NCBI GenBank assembly: GCA_013396655.1
Contig: WBMV01008321.1
Coordinates: 183,571 to 247,570 of the forward strand
DNA: 64,000 bases
Direction of reading: 5' to 3'
Source of the DNA: Campylorhamphus procurvoides
Lineage: Eukaryota > Chordata > Aves > Passeriformes > Dendrocolaptidae
Shown here: one piece after another, positions 1 through 12,200 of the stretch
Layout: every line of letters begins with the position of its first letter
Numbering within the stretch: position 1 is the stretch's first letter
Position numbers and translations under genes: made by a program
Notes under the pieces: model-generated
The model's database searches: none
What the model was told of the DNA's origin: nothing
The model's input: the letters and a program-made list of their open reading frames with translations, nothing else

Positions 1-3000
1 TCATGTTCTTCTATTTGTGGAAGATTTTTCTCTGCAGATTGTTTTGTGAAGTGGAATAAGTGTTTTAACAGCCATCAGTAATTGAAAGGCATCTCAGTTT
101 TAAATCAATTATTCAGTTTCGAATCTTAAAAAGAAGCTTTGTTTGAAGCTAAGTTATGCTGTTTGTTGAACTGGATGTGGCGTACCAGATTATTTCTATG
201 TACCTGCTTGGAACTGGTGACTTTATTCTTAGAGCAAGGATTAGAGACTGGATTGTTTTTCCTTTTTTTAAGCAGAACAGAACACAAGAAACAAAGCTAA
301 TGTATACATTTTATTCAAATCTTGTCTATTTTTCCAAATATTCTGGACCTAAAGAACAGTAGTTTATTTATTTATTTATTTGCAATAAATATCTGGTCAG
401 ATATTAATTGAAGCCTGTTTGTTCTCACTGTTAATGGATAAATGTTTTGTAACAAAGCAAGAATCATAAAACTTTTTTTTTTATTGCATCAATCTTCAAA
501 GTCCATTTACTTTTAATTCTGGGGTGTGGGGAAGTGGTTTAATTTTTGGAGCCAGAATATTATGTATTTAAGCTCAGCTGCAGAACACATCTTTCAAAAA
601 AATCCCAGGGGCATTTTAGATTGAAATGGTCCCTGTATGAAGTTACCTTGTTTAACTGAGAAATATTACAGGTTTAAACAAAATATATTTTGTTAGACTA
701 CTTTAACAAACAATTTCCAGTTGAGAATTGAACATGCTTAAAATACTGTATGTGTGGCATGGGATTCACCAATATGTTTGGAAGGGAATAGGTTTGCATA
801 GGAAAAAATGTTAATTCAGTTTGATTATCATCTCCTATCATGTATGTGCATAATTATAAATACACACTGAAACATAAGCACATTATCAGTTCTCTGTGTG
901 TAAACTCACATATATGTATTAGTATGCATGGATAAGTTTGGCTAAAATTTAAAAAAAGATTTCTGAACACCTATTTTGAAGTTACTAAAGGGAACTGATT
1001 TTTTCAGAAAGTACCAAATATTCTTCAAACTATTTCTTCAAAGTCTCACTTGAAGTACCCATAAGAGTTAAAATTTTTATGATCTCTGCCCAAGGGTATG
1101 CAGACTGAAGATTGTTTATATAGCGTTTTCCAATAGCACTAAATTAATACACATACAGCATTTAGAAGAGGGCAGTCTTCATGGAATATTATTAAAAATT
1201 CAGTAAATTTTCGGGCTCCAGTTGCTGTAGGAAACCACCAATGTTGTTTCTATATAGCATTAATTAAGAGGTCAAAAACCAAATATTTCAAGCAGCTTGG
1301 TCACAGTAAATCCTGCTTTGAGGAGTGTAGTTTCATTGTCTTTTGCTTATGGGTTGGGGAGAATCTGGATGTGCTGAAAATATCTGAGGTGGGCTATTTT
1401 ATCAGTGATAACTTCTGGGTAAGTGTTTCTTCTCTGGTTTTGTAAGTCATTCTAAATTACATTTCTGTGTGGAGGAGGTTAAAGAAATTGAACTTTCTGT
1501 CCAAGTAACTTTTTCATGCTGGGCCATATAGTATATTTATATCCTTTTGTAAACAGCAATCTTGGCTTTCATAATTTTAAAATTAATTCATCTCCCTATT
1601 GTTCAAACCTAGTCCATTTTAGATCTAAAATATTTTCTTCACATCAATATTTAAGTAATGGGGAAGAAATAATATTAAAAAAATCTGACTCTTCTACATT
1701 GCCAATCAAATGTTTTCTGTGTGGTTTCAGAAGCAGGATTTCTGGTACATATAGCGGTTTTTTTTCAGCCGTTCTGAGGCTTGATTATTGTAAATCCATC
1801 ATTTGGTTCCTTGTACTGTGATTAATCTCAGAAAAATGAAATGAAATGGGCAAATTTATAGTTTGTATCCTGACAATTTTTCAAGATCTATCCCATCTAT
1901 CGAGTGAGTTTACTACAGGCAAATAACATTCTCCATCATTTAAATGTTTGTGTTCTTGGCACCCTGTTTGCTGATCTGTAACCTGGCTGAACATATTTCC
2001 TGATCTAAGACAGAAAGTGGAAAGCAATTTATATGCTTTCCTTAGCTCTATGAGGTGTAACAGCTTTTACTGAAGCTTTTTTAACTTTCAGGCTTATAGG
2101 ATTAATTAGTAGCTATTTTGTAGCTCGTGGCAAGTGATGGATATCTCGAGTTCTTCAGCAGTTTGTAAGCAATTCTTAACTAAAGTGTTTCATTGCCTCC
2201 TGCTTTCTTTAATAGTATTTGCTTTACTAAGTTTATTCTTGATGCAAATTTTTGAAGGCAGAGTTACCAGGCTTTGATTAATTAGATGACAATAACTATT
2301 TATGATGATTGGAATGACTGAAGTAGTGGCTTCAGTAGCCAGGGCCTCTGGATGTGAGATAAGAGTCCAAGGCAGAATCCAGACTGTAGACCAAGTTTCC
2401 TTTTCTTTCTTCCTGGAAAACCCTGGTAAAGCAATCAGGGTGCAAATGAGACCAAATCCTATACCAGCAGTATATTGCTTCAATATATTGAATATATATT
2501 GTTTCAACCTATATGAATTTTTATGAATTTTATATGAATTTTTATAACCTTTATGTCCAGTAGGCCTAACAATATAAATAGAAGCAGAAATTAAAATTGT
2601 CAGCCCTTCTGAGTTTGTTTGGGTTTTGTGTTTCATCCATTAAAAGCCATTAGGAAGCTCACATCAGAATTCAGGGAGACTATACTAATCTTTTGCTGTT
2701 TTAATACTGTACATTTCCCCTAAATGTATTGAATTTCATAAGGCTGCTGTAGCAGCCTTAAATGTGTTAGTTATAGGATTTAAGAACAGAGTTCAAATGA
2801 AAAGATTCTGTAAGCTTATTTTATGTAGAACATTAAACTAGGTTTTTGTGGCCTAAATAATATTGTAGAAAAAATTGTAGAGGTGTGTCTTTTCCCCAGT
2901 GTTCTAGAGAAAGTCTTCCAAGACTCAGAAAATGCTCTAATAAATTTTATGGGCAAGATAAGTTGGGTGGTGTTGGGTTTGGGTTTTTTTATTATTATTT

Positions 3001-3157
3001 TAAAGTAATTATTTAACTAATTTCTAGACTCCTAAGTTTTCATGTAAATTCTGAAACACTAGTTTGGGTGTGGTATCAAAAGGAGGATAATGCCATTATA
3101 AATTAAAAATTGGGTATAATTGATTTTTTCTTCCTTTTTTCTTTTGCTAAAAATCAG
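1..3157 (+). other. PLEKHA7 intron (3' part), no exon seen
   Basis: This AT-rich intron runs to the acceptor 'aaatcag' before 3158. It contains a short TTTA microsatellite at about 363-381 and a cluster of near-direct 'tatatgaattttta' repeats around 2509-2545. Open frames at 1516-1821 (+), 2190-2636 (-) and 2302-2526 (+) lack any recognised domain and have no matching splice context. I read them as chance frames. Confidence 0.75.
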
Positions 3158-3266
3158 GAGAAAACACAAATACAGAAAGACTTGTGGAGAATTGAAGATG
3201 TTACAGCTGGTTTGAGTGCAAATAAAGCAAACTACAAAACCATAGTAGACTCTATTAAGAATCCAG
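3158..3266 (+). CDS. PLEKHA7: PLEKHA7 exon: end of central coiled coil
   Basis: The acceptor ...aaatcag precedes GAG AAA ACA CAA, and the donor is CCAG|gtaagg. The 36 codons plus one base encode EKTQIQKDLWRIEDVTAGL followed by SANKANYKTIVDSIKNP. This charged helical stretch is strongly conserved in the PLEKHA5/6/7 family and lies at the end of the central coiled coil. The exon ends in phase 1 and joins the next exon through a split Glu codon. Confidence 0.93.
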
Positions 3267-6200
3267 GTAAGGACAATACGTTGAAAAAAGAAAAAACATA
3301 CAAATGCAACTGAAGCTTTGGGTCTGTGCAAATAGTCTGAAAGCTAGTTCTACTGCAGAAAATCCAGTTAATTCTGCTGTTGGATGTGTCAGAAATCTCT
3401 GTTGATTGAGCACATTAGTTTGGCGTTTCTTTGCTTGCGGCAACATAAAGGTCTTTTGTTGTTTGTTTTCACATACTGATGGCAGTAAAATATAATAAGC
3501 CATGATAAAAGGAAACAACAATAACAATAATGGGCTAAGTTCTTCAAGTTGCAGAAGGAGTTTCTGGCATATGCCAGGCTCATACCAGCATCGTATCTGT
3601 TCTGTATTCTATCCAGGAGTTCCTCTCTGGGTTTTTCCACTGGGCTTTTTGTTTGTTTTTTTTTCTTTTCCCTTTGGATGATGCCCAACTGCCCCTGCTG
3701 CAGTTGCCTTTGCCCTCCCTCTTCAGGCAGGTGTTTGGTGGGCAGAACAACAACATCAGCTATGGAAAAAAGGAAGGGAAGGTGCGTGTGGTCTGCATTT
3801 CAATTGCTGTATTACATTTTAGAGAAAAGACTTAACACATTGGGATAGCAAGGGACTGTTAACACCTACTGTAAATCCACTCTAGATTTAAAGTACCTTT
3901 GCTCACCTTTTGCATACAGGGATAAAATAGTTCTGAGATGGCAAGGTCTCATTTTATTTATGGTGTGGCTATGAGTGGCTAGCTGTGTCTAGATCTACAG
4001 GCATCTTAAGGAACCTGTGGCATGGGGCCAGGTACAGCCTATGAACACATTTCATATGACTCTCTTTCCTTCCTTCCTTCCCTCCCACTGCGCTCTGCAA
4101 GACATTTTACTGGATGATGTTAAACTGTGTGGTTTTATTTTTGGCCTGAAAGACTTCCTAGATCCTCATCAAAAAACGTCTTCCACCAATGTAACAAACA
4201 TACATTTTTTTATGTCTTAACCCCCCATTTTATGTTCCAAGCAATGTGCAGAGTACTAGAGCTGCTTCTGAAGCCTAAGGATGTTAATTGCTGTTCTTAC
4301 GAACATTATTGATAGGAAACAACACTGAACACGTTTGTCTGTTTTTCTCCTAGAGAGAAAAACAGTGCCTTCATTTTCTCAATCTTCAGTGCCTTCCTTA
4401 CCAGCTTCCCTTGCAACTGCAGAGAGCAAATCTCCAGTTCTGCAGAGCCCTCCACGCAGTCCGGTTAAATCCCCTCTGGAGGTTAGGCTGTACCCACAGC
4501 CTTATTTCCAGACCAGAACACAGCACCAAGCACAGCAGCTGAAGAAAATCGAGCCACCTCTTCAGTCACCAGTTAAGCTCAAGCCAAAGGTTGTAAGTAC
4601 TGCTCTTGGGAGATTCATTCACCAGTGTTTCCATTTCCTTCTGGCAGGAGCCATGAAGGCATCATGGTTACGAAGTGCACACAGTGTGGAGGCTCACACA
4701 GTGTGGAGGTTCAACAGGGAGACATTTAGGATGTTTGTATTGCATCTGAGCAGCAATACTTACAGCAAAATACATACGTGTAACCTGGAGCTTTATGTGC
4801 CGTGCCCATATACTGTTTTAGAGCTTATTAATTCACAGCTTTCTTGGGTATGCTTTGTGGCTGATTTCTTGGGTCTCGTTTGGGTTTTAAAGCCTCAGGC
4901 TCCTGGTGTGGGCAGAGGAGAGCATGCTGAAGCCGTCACAAAGAACATACAATGCAATGAACTTTTGGTCTGTGCCAGACTGTTTTCAGGCTGTTTGCCA
5001 AATACCTGTGCTTTCCTGTTACCAGGATGATGAAGCACCACCCAGACCTCCTCTCCCTCAGCTGTACAGTCCTGATGATCAGCCACCAGCTGTCCCACCA
5101 CTCCCCAGAGAAGCCACTGTCATCAGACACACATCAGTGCGGGGACTGAAACGTCAGTCAGATGAGAGAAAGAGAGACAGAGAGCTTGGACAGTATGTAA
5201 ATGGAGATTACAGGGTGAGCACTCACACTCCTATACACCTGTACTTTATAGATGCGTGAACCTATAATAAAGATGCTATTGTCTGTAAATTGTCTGTCTT
5301 TAAGCCTGGTAATAATGATATATAGTGGCAGAGAGAAATTTAGTAATCCAGAAACAAAGCTTTAGGATTTGTTTTAAGATTAAGACTTGCTGTCTGTGTT
5401 TTTTTGTATAGGTGGAACTGCGTTCATACGTGAGTGAACCAGAACTAGCAATGTTAGGGGGTGACCTCAGCCACCCTTCCAGTGCTTTAATAAGCCCTGA
5501 CAGTGGATACCAGACATTACCCACCCGTGGTAAGCCAGGAGTTTATGTAGTTGGTTTTTAACAGTACTATCTGTATGGGAGCTTTTCTCTCCTAGAATGT
5601 TCTGGAGATGATCTTTATCATCAGATCACTATTTTTAGATTAACTACACAGTGCTGTGAAAATCTAGAAATTTTATGCATTTTAATGGGACCAACCTTTT
5701 GCAAAGCAACTTAATTTATATGGCTTAAAAACCCATAGCATGGAATTAGCTATTAGGATTTCATATTCAGAGTTATTTTTCCTCATAATTTCTGTGTGAT
5801 TTTTTACAAACTCTTTTTAAAACACTTATATTGCCACTGAAATGTAACTGATAAAGAATATGAATTTAATGCCCCCAGACATTACATCTGACTCAACACT
5901 CCATCCCCACTGTGCTGCAGTTTCACAAATAGGGTAGAAATGATACTTGGGCAAAACCAAATAATTTCTTAGCCATTCTTTTCTTATTTATTTCCTTTCT
6001 AACTGTGAATGTTAAGATTTTATTTTCTTCACAGTTGTGGTTATTTGTACAGTTTACGTACTGTGGTATGGCTGATTGCACCCTATCCCTCATTTAACAC
6101 AAGCTTCCAAATTATTGTAGATCTTCCTGAATTTTGATCAGTAGTGACCTGGAACACATTATGTTTGGCTGAAATGAAATTTCATGCCTCTCATGATCTT

Positions 6201-9200
6201 CTGAACTGCAAAATGTTAAATGTGATCTAAAATAGTTACCAGAATGTCATAGAAACATAATGATAATATAAAAAATATCTGATGCTTGTCTTATTTTGTC
6301 TGTCATTTGGTTTTAAGGCATTCTCTTTTTCCTTATAAAGGTTTGTCTGGATCAACTTCCAGATTGCACCAGTCATCTACCATTTCATCATTTGCAACAC
6401 TTCGAAGGGATAGGTCCAAGGTAAGTTTTAAATAAACATGTGAAGGGAAATATCCGAACTGTTGAAAACAGTTAAGCCCAAAATATATTTTGCATAGCAG
6501 GGAGTGGGACTTTGGTAACAGGGCAGAGGACCAAGGGCTGTGATCTAATAAAATCTCCAATTTTTCACTTTCTTAAATGAATCAGAAAACAGACAAGCAA
6601 CTGACTGCGTTTCAAATAGATTGATAAAACAAGGTTTATAACAAAAAATCAGCACTACTAGCACAAAATACAGAGTCAAAATATGCAAACAAATGCAAAG
6701 ATAATAGAATAAAATTTAGTAATAAGGTAGGAGAAAGAGTTCATTTTTTGTATTCTTTTATAAAGTATTAATTACAACATGTGTTTTGTGTGCCTTGTGA
6801 CTTTTACAGGAGAGACCAAAGAGTGCCTTGGAACGTTTATACTCTGGAGACCACCAAAGAGGCAAGATGAGTGCAGAGGAACAACTAGAAAGAATGAAGC
6901 GACATCAGAAGGCATTGGTTCGGGAACGCAAGAGGACTCTTAGCCAAGGAGAAAGGCAGTCTGTTTCATCTCGGTCTTTCATCAGGCCCGTTTCTGCAGA
7001 CGTAGGCTCAGTATGTTAGATATGCCTTAAAAGGACTAAACTAAAAATACCTTTGGATTTATTCTTTTTTCCTGGCAAGCACTTTCACTTGAGTGTGTGT
7101 GATGCTCCTAGTCCAATTAAATTAGTGTTATACGATATCAAATGAGTTCAGAGGGTGTGAGTAGCAGGTGATCTTTTTAACTCATACTTACGGTAAATGT
7201 AGCAGGTTCAGCAGGTAAGTTGGTCAGAGGTTAGAGTGATGAGTAGAGATGACAGTTTGTTGGGGTGATTTCAGAGCCATGAGGTTTTTTTTTTCTTGGA
7301 ATTGTATTTAGAAAGTGTAAGAAGCGTGTACAGTTTTAAAACTGCTTCATAATGGAATGGGCCTTTTAGAATGTTCTTATTCACCATGGGTATTTTTAAT
7401 TCATAAATTAATCTGCAAGATAGTCATAGTAATATCAGACCAAGGTGGTGTTTGATTCTTTTTAAAAAGATGATAAATGGATAATCAGTTTTAAAATCTA
7501 ATCATGCTGATTAGGAATTTATGTAAGAGCTTATTTGTTTTAACTGATAAAAATTCTTTAAAGCTCAAAAGGTGGAATATTCTAATAAGGCTCAAATTTA
7601 AGCTGCTGAAGAAAAGTATTTTTGTTGCATTCTGAGAATAAATGATGTACAGATAATAAGTTTATAATGATACATTTTGGATACTAACCAAAGCAATTCT
7701 AATTGGTGAAGTTACCCAGTTGCTCACTTGGTGCTAAACCAAGATTGTACTGTAATTGCACTTATGCTGTGGTATTTTAATTTATTTTTTATTTCGTCCA
7801 CTAGAGCTTTAGAATGATCACATTGTTTTACCTAATTCATTGCACAAGATCTCCTGCTTTTAGATTTGTCACTCATCATACCTAATGCCTCTTTTTTTTT
7901 TTTTGGCTTGTTTTTAATTTGCAGAATTTTGTAGTTAATTTAAAATTTCTAACTGGGCTACTCAATTTTTACCAGGCTTAATTGCATTTAGTACATGTGT
8001 GTCAATTGCTGGCATTAAAAAAACCCTTATAATATTCAGCTCTTCATTCCCACTGTTCTGTAGCACTAATTTACAACCAGCTATCCGTATTTACTCTCCC
8101 AGTAAATACGAGTGCACTGCTTGGAAACATTCTTCTGTTTTGCAATCACAATTTTTTTAAAGCAGTGCATAATGTTTGGGAACTGCAGTACTATATTATC
8201 ACTGTTATTTTCATAATTTAATTATAAAAAATAAATCTGGGCTTCTTCTGTTTCTGGACTCACGTAACATACACAAATAGAGTTTAAACATTTTCGTAAC
8301 ACTCGCTATTAACCTTTGTGGCAAACACTTTATTTATAAATTTGTGTGCCATCTTGGTCTTTTTCTTGCTGTAAAGAATTAAAATAGAGTTTTTCGGCCC
8401 TTGTAATGTTTTGTAGAGGTCATCTCTTGTACCTATAGGGCTTTGATATGCAAAAGCATGTTTGATAGCACAATTATTTACAGCATTACAATTATTTAGC
8501 AGCCAAAATGGCAAACACTTAAATGTATAATTCAAGTGCTGCTCAGTATGTAACATTTGCTTTAAACATAAATTGTATGTGTAGTTCTAATTTTAATTGG
8601 TCAGCTCTCAAGTGTAGTATGACATTTTAAGTATTGATCACAGTACCTGAATTCATTTGTTATATACAATGCCTTTTTAATGTAAAAGTTGCAACATCAA
8701 AGCCAATAAAAATACTGCTTCTTAAGAATGGTTTGATGTTTTTCTTACCTATATATAATAACTTGAAAATGATACTGTGTTTTTAAGATATCCTATGTCA
8801 ATCAGGCCTGGTTCGAATATGAGTAGAAGGAGTTTGGAGTACTCATGAGAAAACTTTTTTTTTCTCTTTTGAATTCTGTAAAGAAACATCCTAATTTTTG
8901 AGGTATAATTGCCTTTTAGCTATTGAACATTTTTAATATACATGGAAGATACTTGTCTTCTGAGTGAATACTGAGAGCTTGTGCATGAATAGGTTTCAAT
9001 TAGATTTATTAATGAGAGTAGCATAATGCAGTCTAAGGACTTCATGTGGAGTTCAAACTTCAGCCAAAACAAGCCAAACATTTGTACCAGAAGTACTAGA
9101 GATAATTTTAAAAAACATAAAAGTGGCATGTTCTCCTATTGATTGCCTCAAATGCTTGAGGAGATAATTTTTTTTGTTCTTGTTCATTTTGTCCCTGCTT

Positions 9201-12200
9201 TTAATAGCATGTGGGGTAAAGTTACTCAGATCTACTGGATGGAATGATGCTACAATTGAACTTAAGTTTTTGAACCAAGGTGTTGGTAGTATCCTTAAGT
9301 GTGAGTTTATATGCAGCTGTATTCTGTGTAGTTGTGAAGGGGCTACTGTAAAGTTATTTGGGAACTCTAAATTGTGCTGCTTAATTTAAATATGCTAATT
9401 TTAAATATTTCATATTGATAAGTATTGAATATTTCTAATATATATTGCTAAGTATGCACCTTATAAAGACTGTGAAAGATTTTTGCAGGTAGCTAGATTC
9501 CACTTTAATAGAGTCAGAAGAGCTTAGAAAATTTTTTTTTTTAATTCAAGACAAGCTAATGCCAATATTTAAAATATTATCAACTTTAAACAGTAGGTAT
9601 TATTCTGAAAAGGTACATACAATTTTCAAGTTGTGATTTTCAACCTGCAATGTAAATACCCTTTCTCTGGAGTGATTCCAAACCACACAGCACTGCCTCT
9701 GTAGAATGCCGGTGCTGCCAAAGATGTTTGTGTGTAGCTAGTTCCATGTTAATCAGCAAATGTGAAATTGTGATTATACATTTCTTAGAATCTAATACTG
9801 CTGAATATTACTTGTAAAATTAAACAATACTCCAAATTCCATGCAGCACAGGTAGAGATCAAAACTCCCAATGAGGAATACAAGAAATACAGTTGTGTTT
9901 TCTTTCTCTTGTCAGTTTGCTCTGCACATCCTTTCAGCAACATAGCATTTGCAGTAGTTATGTACATTGCTATATGGTGAATTTGACAGTATGGTTGAAT
10001 GCTGTTAATTGTTCTGTATCTATTACCAGTGGAAACGAGAGCAAGAATTTGATTTGCAGTTACTTGAGAGGGCAATTCGTGGAGAAGAGAAAGATGAAAA
10101 TGAATGGTTAAAAGTTCAGCCAGTGGCAGTGACAGAGACAGACCTGGAGCCTCAAGACTATGATTTAGATATCAGCAGAGAGGTAACACTCATAATTTTT
10201 TCTCTCCTATTCTGTGCCCCAAAATATTAACCTTTCTTGGGTTTAGGCAGTGAATTCTCATCTTTTCTTTCAAAAGTTATCTGGAAGTTTGAACTAAAAT
10301 GAGTCTTTCACGTATGGAGAATTTATGACCTGGAATGTAGAATCTCTGTAAGGTTTGTGTTTGTATTGTGTTCTAGTGGAGAGAAAAAAAGGAAAAGTTG
10401 GCTCCACTGTTTGAAATGGATCTAGCAGGCTTTGTAAAGGAAAAAGTGATTAAGTTAGGGAAAGTTACATAAGTTGGGGAAAAAAGATGAGAAGGCAATA
10501 TGAAGAGTATTTGAAAATGAGGAACAGGAATGAAGAAAAAGTTAGTTTCCCAGAGCTACCTCACTCCTCTTCATTTCGACTGGCAGAAGATGACAGAGAA
10601 GAGGGAGCACTGCTTTATTCAGGTTTGAGCAGAAAACACCTTTCTGTCAGCTTTTGGAATGAATTGGTTAGTGTTCTGGGCACCAGATCTTTTTTCAGCT
10701 TCGATAACTGAATAAAGTGTTAGTTTGAAATGCGATTGAGCCATCTGGTGGGAAAGAAAAAATATAGCAAGTGGAAAGGTTTCAGGAGGTGCACTGTGTT
10801 AACTGCCATGGTAGATAGCAAATCAGTACTTTTATTAATGATCATTAGACTAGTAAGGACCTCAGCTTTTCTGAAAGCTAAGTATAATTTTATAGAGAGA
10901 GATATTTGTGAAAGGTGTACTCTGTGAGCCATGTGTTGATTTCTATGAATGATTCTATCAGTTAATCTTTGTATAATTCTTACAGAAAATGCAGGCTTTT
11001 GCAAACTTCAGAAACAGAAAAAATACTAATTTCTTTCCTTTTTGCACTCTGCTATTAATTTTTCTTTTCCCAAAGGCCCCCGGGACTAAGGGAATCTCTT
11101 TGTACTTCCTTTAAACCTTGGATAGGAACCATTTTTGCTTATAGGCATTTCTGTCCTGCTTCAGAGTAACTGAAGCAGGTCTGAATCTCTGAGTGTAAAG
11201 CTTCTTTACCCAGGGTGGAATCATAGAATGGTTGGGGTTGGAAGGAACCTAAAGATCATCTAATTCCAACCCTTCTGCTATGTGCAGGGACACCTTCCAC
11301 AGGACCAGGTTGCTCAGAACCCCATCCAGCTTGGTCTTGTTGTCCTTTTCCATTTCACGTAGCCATCCCTTCACCTGGCAGGCACTTCTGCACTTTAGGT
11401 ACTTCAGTTTCTCAGAAGGAAATGTACTCAGTTGTGTCTTTAAGGTAAATACATCTGCTGTTCACATGATAACTGTGTTTGTTACTCTGAAAGTGGCAGG
11501 ATAAGCTGGTTTAGGTTAGTTATAGTATGGAGATAGAAATATACATTAAAAAAACAAAGACTAGAGTTGGATTTTGAAGTAAGAAAGTGTAGTGGAAACA
11601 TGAGAATTTTTCGGGCAGCTCTGGCTTGGGGTTTCCTGAGAAGGAAGTGTAAAAATTTGAGGCTGTGACCTTAATATGGTTATGAGTGCCAATGACTGTA
11701 TTGTATATTTTTGGCCTATGATTGCCTGTGAATTAATGAGCCTAATCAGTAACCTGGGGGTTAGGTCAGGCCTCTTTACATAATCCACAGAGTAAGTGTG
11801 AACTATGTTCAGTGATGAAAAAATGTGGAATTATTTTTATTGAAAACTTGGAATTTTGAAAACTCATTGCCTCATGAGTGTTTTAACAAAAATCCAACGA
11901 CAAGAAATAAAAATAGTTCCCCTTTACTTATTTCTACTCATGTATACATCCTCTATTTTTGTTTTTTTTTTTAAAAGCAGTCTGTTCTGTATAATAACCA
12001 TTAGTTTTCAATGTCCATTTCTAACCTGTATTTTTGTTGGGTGATTTAGGTCTCTTACGTGGATGGAAAGTTTCCCAAAAGTAATTGATCCTAATGAAAA
12101 CTTGTTGCTAGCTTTTGTGCAATCACACTGAAATTTTCAGTCTGCAGAATTACATCTATGCAACACAAATGTACAATGTAGTGTATTTCTCTTTGCCTTT

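Larger units (their letters stand above)
7011..8750 (+). other. PLEKHA7: PLEKHA7 intron that may be a retained alternative 3' UTR
   Basis: The donor hexamer GTATGT is in frame as Val-Cys and is followed by TAG, so reading through gives a protein ending ...VGSVC. From memory, the shorter human PLEKHA7 isoform (about 1121 residues) ends in the same way; this is not checked. The stretch is AT-rich and contains AATAAA signals at 7637-7642, 8230-8235 and 8705-8710. The last is followed by a GT/T-rich run (gtttgatgttttt), a plausible poly(A) site. The remainder of the intron continues to 10029 and holds no recognised exon. Confidence 0.5.

Noticed and set aside
2190..2636. 148-codon open frame on the - strand
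   Set aside because: It has no domain or family resemblance, lies in a PLEKHA7 intron and has no splice or promoter context.
4335..5030. 231-codon open frame on the + strand
   Set aside because: Only 4354-4592 is a real exon (PLEKHA7). The rest is intron read past a consensus gtaagt donor, and it loses all family similarity.
10487..10711. 74-codon charged open frame in a PLEKHA7 intron
   Set aside because: Its protein-like composition follows from purine-rich DNA. No acceptor-donor pair or phase links it to the neighbouring exons, and no family is recognised.
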